Source: CAYRWR01 sp964537555 (GTDB lineage Bacteria > Spirochaetota > Brevinematia > Brevinematales > CAYRWR01). From it: a stretch of DNA of 55,599 nt. A program made the translations under genes and the position numbers. This document shows, piece after piece, positions 51,015 through 55,599 of this stretch (the stretch's first letter is position 1; every line of letters starts with the position of its first letter). The notes below the pieces were generated by a model. It ran no database searches and was not told the origin of the DNA. It worked only from the letters and a program-made list of their open reading frames with translations. The stretch is taken from positions 1-55,599 of the forward strand of contig CAZIAD010000020.1 in assembly GCA_964537555.1 (NCBI GenBank), read 5' to 3'.

Positions 51015-52814
51015 TTGAGTTACCAAAACAAAGAAGATAAAGAACAGATGAACATCGTTATAGCCGGGCATGTTGACCACGGTAAGAGTACCGTCATAGG
51101 CCGGCTCCTGGCTGATACTGATTCATTGCCCAAGGGTAAACTGCAGCAGGTCAAAGATACCTGTAAACTGAACTCCAAACCCTTTGAATATGCCTTCCTC
51201 ATCGATGCCCTCAAAGATGAGCAGGATCAGGGTATTACTATTGATTCGGCCCGTGTGTTTTTTAATACCAAAAAGCGTAACTATATCATCATAGACGCGC
51301 CCGGCCATATTGAGTTTCTGAAGAACATGGTCACCGGAGCCAGCCGGGCTGAGTCAGCCCTTCTGGTCATCGATGCAGACGAAGGGGTACAGGAAAACTC
51401 CCGCCGTCACGGCTATATGATGTCCATGCTGGGCATCTCCCAGATCGCGGTTCTGGTCAACAAGATGGACCTGGTAGATTACAGTGAAAAAGTGTTCAAT
51501 GATATCGTCAAAGAATATAGTGCCTTTTTAAAAGATATAAATATCGAAGCCAAGACTTTTATTCCCATCTCTGCCCGGGAAGGTGACGCCATTGCCAGAC
51601 TGACTGATAATATGAAATGGTATAAAGGTATGACGGTTCTGGAGATCCTGGATGACTTTAAAAAAGAGGAATCCCGGGATGACCAGCCCTTCCGTATGCC
51701 GGTTCAGGGTGTATACAAGTTCACTAATTTCGGAGACGACCGCCGTATTGTAGCCGGTACCATTGNNNNNNNNNNGGACAAAGTGATCTTTCTCCCATCC
51801 GGGAAGAAGAGTACCATCGCATCATTAGAATATTTTAACGGAAATATTGGCACAAAAGCTACCGCGGGAATGGCTCCCGGATTCACCCTCACAGAGCAGA
51901 TCTATATCACACGGGGTGAGATCATGGCCAGGGCTGATGAAAAGCTGCCCCAGGTCACCACCCGCATCAAGGTCAATCTGTTCTGGCTGGGCAAAGAGCC
52001 CCTGGTCAAGAAAAAAGACTATCTCTTCAAAGTAGGGGCCACCAAGGTCATTGCCCGTCTGGAAGAGATCATCCGGGTCATCGATGCGTCCAACCTGGAT
52101 GCAGCAGAGAATAAGGACCACATCGGTCGTCATGATGTCGCCGAATGTGTATTCAGCCTGGCCAAGCCTATAGCCTTTGACCTGGCCGATGATATCGACA
52201 AGACCTCCCGCTTTGTACTGGTAGATAATTATGAGATATGGGGCGGCGGTATTATCCGTGAAGCCCTGACTGACCAGCAGTCCTGGGTCCGGGACTTTGT
52301 CATGCTCAGAAACTACAAGTGGGAAAAGTCCAAGATCTCTCCTTTACAAAGAGCCAAGCGTTACAACCAGAAAGCTACCATGATCATACTGACCGGGCCT
52401 AATGGTGTGGGTAAAAAAGACGCGGCCAAACAGCTGGAATGGAAGCTCTTCTCTGATGGTAAAGAAGTATACTACATGGGTATCGGTAATGTGATGCTGG
52501 GTGTAGATGCAGATATCACTAAAGAAGAAGAACATCGCAGGGAGCATATCCGCCGTCTGGCAGAAGTAGCCTATATTCTGATGGATGCCGGACTTATCCT
52601 CATCATTACTGCCGATGATCTGACCCAGGGAGACCTGGAGATTATAAAGACGGTAGTAGATGCCCAGAGGATCGAGACCATCTGGATGGGTGAGAATGTC
52701 AATAGTGATATTTCCTATGATTATCATATTTGGGAAGAGAATAAACCGGAAGAAGCGGCCAATCAGATCGAGGAACGTATGTTAAACCTGGGTGTGATAT
52801 TCCGTCCCTGGTAA
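51015..52814 (+). CDS. cysN: CysN-type sulfate adenylyltransferase GTPase with APS-kinase-like tail
   Basis: About 600 residues. The N-terminal GTPase has AGHVDHGKST, DAPGH and NKMD motifs and powers APS synthesis with CysD. From about residue 450 a CysC-like domain follows (TGPNGVGKKDAAKQ; HIRRLAEVAYILMDAGLI). As in the upstream fusion, its P-loop has GKK instead of GKS/T and the DGDN motif reads MGIGN. Start is TTG after AAGGAG. Ten N bases (51766-51775) interrupt the GTPase barrel region; about 8 residues are expected there, but the N run covers only about 4. Confidence 0.92.
   Translation: MSYQNKEDKEQMNIVIAGHVDHGKSTVIGRLLADTDSLPKGKLQQVKDTCKLNSKPFEYAFLIDALKDEQDQGITIDSARVFFNTKKRNYIIIDAPGHIEFLKNMVTGASRAESALLVIDADEGVQENSRRHGYMMSMLGISQIAVLVNKMDLVDYSEKVFNDIVKEYSAFLKDINIEAKTFIPISAREGDAIARLTDNMKWYKGMTVLEILDDFKKEESRDDQPFRMPVQGVYKFTNFGDDRRIVAGTIXXXXDKVIFLPSGKKSTIASLEYFNGNIGTKATAGMAPGFTLTEQIYITRGEIMARADEKLPQVTTRIKVNLFWLGKEPLVKKKDYLFKVGATKVIARLEEIIRVIDASNLDAAENKDHIGRHDVAECVFSLAKPIAFDLADDIDKTSRFVLVDNYEIWGGGIIREALTDQQSWVRDFVMLRNYKWEKSKISPLQRAKRYNQKATMIILTGPNGVGKKDAAKQLEWKLFSDGKEVYYMGIGNVMLGVDADITKEEEHRREHIRRLAEVAYILMDAGLILIITADDLTQGDLEIIKTVVDAQRIETIWMGENVNSDISYDYHIWEENKPEEAANQIEERMLNLGVIFRPW
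51766..51775. other. Assembly gap (10 N) inside cysN
   Basis: A run of ten N between VAGTI and DKVIFLPSG. Related CysN proteins usually have about eight residues there (ESGxxxVG-like), so the true gap is likely about 12 bases longer. The frame continues correctly on both sides. Confidence 0.9.
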
Positions 52815-52825
52815 AGAGGTATTTA

Positions 52826-54112
52826 ATGCATTATGATTTAAAATGCCTGTGTTGCGGAGCGGCTATGGAGGATGACGGAACAGTCCTGAACTGTAAGGTC
52901 TGCTGTAATCCCGGCCTGATCCGTACAGATTATCATCAAAAAGTAATGACAGCGGGCCCCGAAGATGAGGGTATATACCGTTTTGCTGAATGGCTGCCTG
53001 TCACTCGCAGGCTTAAAGGCAGTGGCTCATCAGTTACTTTTAAAAGTGAAGCATTAAATGCCCGGCTGGGACTACAAGAGCTCTGGATAACCTTTAACGG
53101 GTACTGGCCTGAGAGAAATGCCCGTATGATGACTGCTACCTTTAAGGAATGTGAAGCCTATACAGTCTGTGCCCGCTTACCTCAGGATATGAAGGATGTA
53201 CTGGTAGTAGCCTCTGCCGGAAATACCGCCCGGGCATTTGCCAGGGTCTGTTCCGAAAATAAAATCAATCTTTTATTGGTAGTACCTGAAAAGGCCCTTC
53301 CCAATCTCTGGTCACTGCAAAAACTGGACCCTTGCGTGAAGATACTCACCGCCGGAGGCGACAGCGATTATTTTAATGCTATCGATCTGTCTAATCGCAT
53401 TGTAGACAGGACAGGATTTGTAGCCGAAGGGGGAGCCCGTAATGTGGCCCGCAGAGATGGTATGTCATCCACGGTTTACTCCGCTGTTACCACCATTGGA
53501 AAGATCCCCGATTATTATTTTCAGGCAGTAGGTTCGGGTACCGGGGCTATTGCAGCCTGGGAAGCCAATCTTCGCTTTATCGAAAGCGGAAAATTCGGAA
53601 ATAAAAAAATGAGACTAATGGTGTCCCAGAATGAGCCTTTTATACCCATGGTGGACAGCTGGAATAAAAAAAGCAGAAAATTTATTTGTCCTAATGAAGA
53701 AGAAAGTAAAAAACAGATCGATATCATCAATGCAAAAGTGTTGTCCAACAGAAAACCACCCTGGGGACTGACCGGAGGCCTCTATGATGCACTGGAAGAT
53801 ACTGATGGCACTGTATTGAGTGTAGATAATGATGCAGCCAGCCAGGCAGCTAAGTTATTTGAACAGGAAGAAGGTATTGACATATCTCCTGAGTCCGGAA
53901 TTGCTCTGGCATCATTGATCCAGGTCATAAAAGAAGATAAGATAAAAAAAGATGCCCTGATTATGGTAAATATCACCGGTGGCGGGGAAAAGCGTGTTTT
54001 GGCTGATCACAAAGTCCATATGTTTGAACCTCATGGCAGTCTTAGACCTGATCAGTTTACAGAAGCGAATATCACTTCTGTCTTAAAAGAAATATATAGT
54101 GGAGGAAAATAA
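52826..54112 (+). CDS. Cysteate synthase-like PLP enzyme (threonine synthase family)
   Basis: A 428-residue fold-type II PLP enzyme. An N-terminal zinc ribbon (CLCCGAA, CKVCCNP) precedes the core with FNGYWPERNARM, the PLP lysine K107 in ATFKECEA and the SAGNTARAFARVC loop. This is the layout of Methanosarcina cysteate synthase and its bacterial relatives, which make cysteate from phosphoserine and sulfite, rather than of true threonine synthase. It follows cysN by 11 bases and overlaps the next gene by 1 base. The sulfite-making context supports the call. Confidence 0.8.
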   Translation: MHYDLKCLCCGAAMEDDGTVLNCKVCCNPGLIRTDYHQKVMTAGPEDEGIYRFAEWLPVTRRLKGSGSSVTFKSEALNARLGLQELWITFNGYWPERNARMMTATFKECEAYTVCARLPQDMKDVLVVASAGNTARAFARVCSENKINLLLVVPEKALPNLWSLQKLDPCVKILTAGGDSDYFNAIDLSNRIVDRTGFVAEGGARNVARRDGMSSTVYSAVTTIGKIPDYYFQAVGSGTGAIAAWEANLRFIESGKFGNKKMRLMVSQNEPFIPMVDSWNKKSRKFICPNEEESKKQIDIINAKVLSNRKPPWGLTGGLYDALEDTDGTVLSVDNDAASQAAKLFEQEEGIDISPESGIALASLIQVIKEDKIKKDALIMVNITGGGEKRVLADHKVHMFEPHGSLRPDQFTEANITSVLKEIYSGGK

Positions 54113-55374
54113 TGGCTAAACCTGGAGTCCTGGATAAGTGTTTTACAGAGGGAGGTTTCTTCTCTCAGTATCGTATGTCTGGAGAAGATACTATCACCCT
54201 TCCCGTACTGGAGACCCCTCCCGGGACCAGTATGAAATTCAAAGGAAAAGACCAGATCATGTGGTCTATCAATAATTATCTGGGATTGGCCGAAGACGAA
54301 GAGCTGAAACAGATAACCGTAGATACAGCAAAAGTCTGGGGAACCTCAGGCCCTATGGGTTCCCGTATGATGAGCGGAACCACACCTGAGCACCTTATCC
54401 TGGAAAAATCCCTGGCAAAGTTTGCACAAAAGGAACATTCCATATTGTTCAATTACGGATACATGGGAGTACTGGGGACAGTACAGGCTCTGGTAGGGCC
54501 CAATGACACCATTGTAATGGATAAGCTGTCACATGCCTGTATCATAGACTCTGCTCTGGGAGCTTCAGGCAAGATGAGGCTGTTCCGTCATAACGACATG
54601 GATAGCCTGGAATCTGTACTGAAAAAAGCCAATGAAGACCGTAAGGGCGGAATCCTGATGTTGTCTGAAGGGGTGTACGGTATGACCGGTGACCTGGCCA
54701 GACTTAAAGAAATGACTGCCTTAAAAGAAAAATATGAAGCCACTATGTTTATCGATGATGCCCATGGTGTGGGTATGATCGGGGAACAGGGGAGAGGTAC
54801 TGCCGACTATCTGGGTGTTCAGGATAAGATCGAAGTATACTTTGGAACCTTTGCCAAGTCTTTTGCCTCTATCGGTGGATTCACAGCAGCCAAGAAAGAA
54901 GTAGTAGAATATATCCGTTATAATGCCCGTACTCAGGTATTTGCCAAGTCTCTGCCTATGATCTATGTAAAGACATTACAGCGCACCCTGGAGAAGGTAA
55001 TAGCCGGGGATGACCTCAGAGCCAAGACTATGGAAAATAAAGACAAGATGGTCAAACTGCTTCGGGATCTGGGATATTATGTAGCTGAAGTACCTTCTGC
55101 TATCATACCGGTATTTGTTCCCGAAGGAGAGGAAAGAGCGGCCCAGATCATGACCTACCTGCGTGAGCATGGCGTCTTTATTTCTGCTGTAGTCTATCCT
55201 GTGATCCCTCGTGGACTGGCCCTGATCCGTATGATCCCCACTGCTCGCCACACTGATGAGCAGATCCATCAGACTGCGGCTATGTTCAAGCAGATGCGTG
55301 ATGAAATGAAGCTGCACCAGGATATGCCTCAGGACATGATAGACCGTATCTATGGAGTCTCTGACGAGGACTAA
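54112..55374 (+). CDS. Serine palmitoyltransferase-like enzyme, probable cysteate acyltransferase (sulfonolipid base synthesis)
   Basis: A 420-residue alpha-oxoamine synthase (PLP, fold type I): IDDAHGVGMIGEQGRGT, the PLP lysine K249 in TFAKSFASIGGF, and a long N-terminal region of the type seen in serine palmitoyltransferases. Because it overlaps the cysteate synthase gene, I infer it condenses cysteate with an acyl group to 3-ketocapnine, the first committed step of sulfonolipid synthesis; in Bacteroidota this enzyme is often called SulA or CapB. Alternatives are serine palmitoyltransferase or 2-amino-3-ketobutyrate ligase. A terminator follows. Confidence 0.75.
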   Translation: MAKPGVLDKCFTEGGFFSQYRMSGEDTITLPVLETPPGTSMKFKGKDQIMWSINNYLGLAEDEELKQITVDTAKVWGTSGPMGSRMMSGTTPEHLILEKSLAKFAQKEHSILFNYGYMGVLGTVQALVGPNDTIVMDKLSHACIIDSALGASGKMRLFRHNDMDSLESVLKKANEDRKGGILMLSEGVYGMTGDLARLKEMTALKEKYEATMFIDDAHGVGMIGEQGRGTADYLGVQDKIEVYFGTFAKSFASIGGFTAAKKEVVEYIRYNARTQVFAKSLPMIYVKTLQRTLEKVIAGDDLRAKTMENKDKMVKLLRDLGYYVAEVPSAIIPVFVPEGEERAAQIMTYLREHGVFISAVVYPVIPRGLALIRMIPTARHTDEQIHQTAAMFKQMRDEMKLHQDMPQDMIDRIYGVSDED

Positions 55375-55450
55375 GGTGTTTTCCAGCCTGTAGCTCTTGA
55401 ATGTTCAGAAATGACCATAAGCCAGTTTCATGACTTACAACAATAAGATC

Positions 55451-55478
55451 AAAGCCGTCCGCAAGGACGGCTTTTTTT
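55451..55478 (+). terminator. Terminator of the cysDN/sulfonolipid operon
   Basis: GCCGTCC (55454-55460), loop GCAA, GGACGGC (55465-55471), then seven T residues. Strong intrinsic terminator after the last gene. Confidence 0.92.
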
Positions 55479-55599
55479 AATAATCAGGAAGTGTGTAAAG
55501 GCAGGGAATCTCGCAAAGTCGCAAAGGCCGCTAAGTTCACAATGACAATAACAGGAATCAAGCATTTGATCATGATTTAATTAATTTTATTTTTTAAAT
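55479..55599. other. Window end, no gene seen
   Basis: 121 bases with no open reading frame of note. It includes CGCAAAGTCGCAAAGGCCGC, a phrase like short CGCAAAG repeats found between genes in several bacteria, and an AT-rich end. Confidence 0.4.

Noticed and set aside
54112..55374. 2-amino-3-ketobutyrate CoA ligase (kbl) for the last gene
   Set aside because: No threonine dehydrogenase neighbour; overlap with the cysteate synthase gene and long N-terminus favour an acyl-amino-acid synthase. Not fully excluded.

Overview
This window reads as one contig of a diderm bacterium. Many exported lipoproteins with relaxed lipoboxes, an RND efflux system, outer-membrane-barrel-like proteins and signal peptides support that. 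Genes have strong AGGAGG-type ribosome sites, and several promoters are textbook TTGACA-N17-TATAcT. This argues against Bacteroidota, which mostly lack both. A spirochaete-like origin is my best guess (PorV/UPF0164-like protein, relaxed lipoboxes, compact siroheme genes), but the sequence alone does not prove it. A 10-base N run inside cysN shows this is a draft assembly. I saw no tRNA, rRNA, CRISPR array or insertion sequence.

Layout. 1-10.5 kb: a copper/silver efflux operon (TolC, CusB-like and CusA-like proteins plus a small YHS/TRASH-like lipoprotein), a barrel-like protein, a divergent NtrC-type two-component system, a second YHS-like lipoprotein and a DUF302 protein. 10.6-15.5 kb: a minus-strand pair made of a PorV/UPF0164-like membrane protein and a 1223-residue exported protein with eight Ig-like repeats, behind a promoter carrying a LacI/cre-like palindrome. 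15.5-28.8 kb: a sulfite reductase with a fused TusA domain, then the path from glutamyl-tRNA to siroheme (hemA, short hemC-cobA-hemD fusion, hemB, hemL, precorrin-2 dehydrogenase), a Cys/Met PLP enzyme, then pyrE, pepE and an AAC(6')-like acetyltransferase. 28.9-42.4 kb is mixed accessory DNA: VapBC, an SLC12-like transporter, DUF1456 split by an in-frame stop, an AT-rich hydrolase between GC-rich structured spacers, an SDR-like protein, an orphan histidine kinase, redox proteins and an Lgt-like/flavoprotein/PLP operon. 42.5-46.1 kb: a sulfur-carrier-protein operon (ThiS-like, MetY, ThiF-like, DsrE-like, TusA, JAMM protease). 46.2-49.2 kb: a C39-like protease, a CDGSH protein, an MtfA-like protein and small unknowns. 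49.4-55.5 kb: DUF2061/APS-kinase-like, cysD, cysN, cysteate synthase and a serine-palmitoyltransferase-like enzyme in one operon.

How it fits together. Sulfate is activated by CysDN. Sulfite, made by a reductase not seen here, can be reduced by the siroheme sulfite reductase. The sulfur can then be loaded as a protein thiocarboxylate on the ThiS-like carrier and used by MetY to make homocysteine. Alternatively sulfite can go to cysteate and then to a capnine-type sulfonolipid base through the last two genes. Three of the sulfur/siroheme operons have nearly identical promoters with an ACTA-N9-TAGT motif just downstream of the -10 box, suggesting one regulon. The most interesting points are the apparent sulfonolipid genes next to cysDN outside Bacteroidota-like sequence, that shared operator, HemC lacking its cofactor-binding domain, and two APS-kinase-like domains with altered P-loops.
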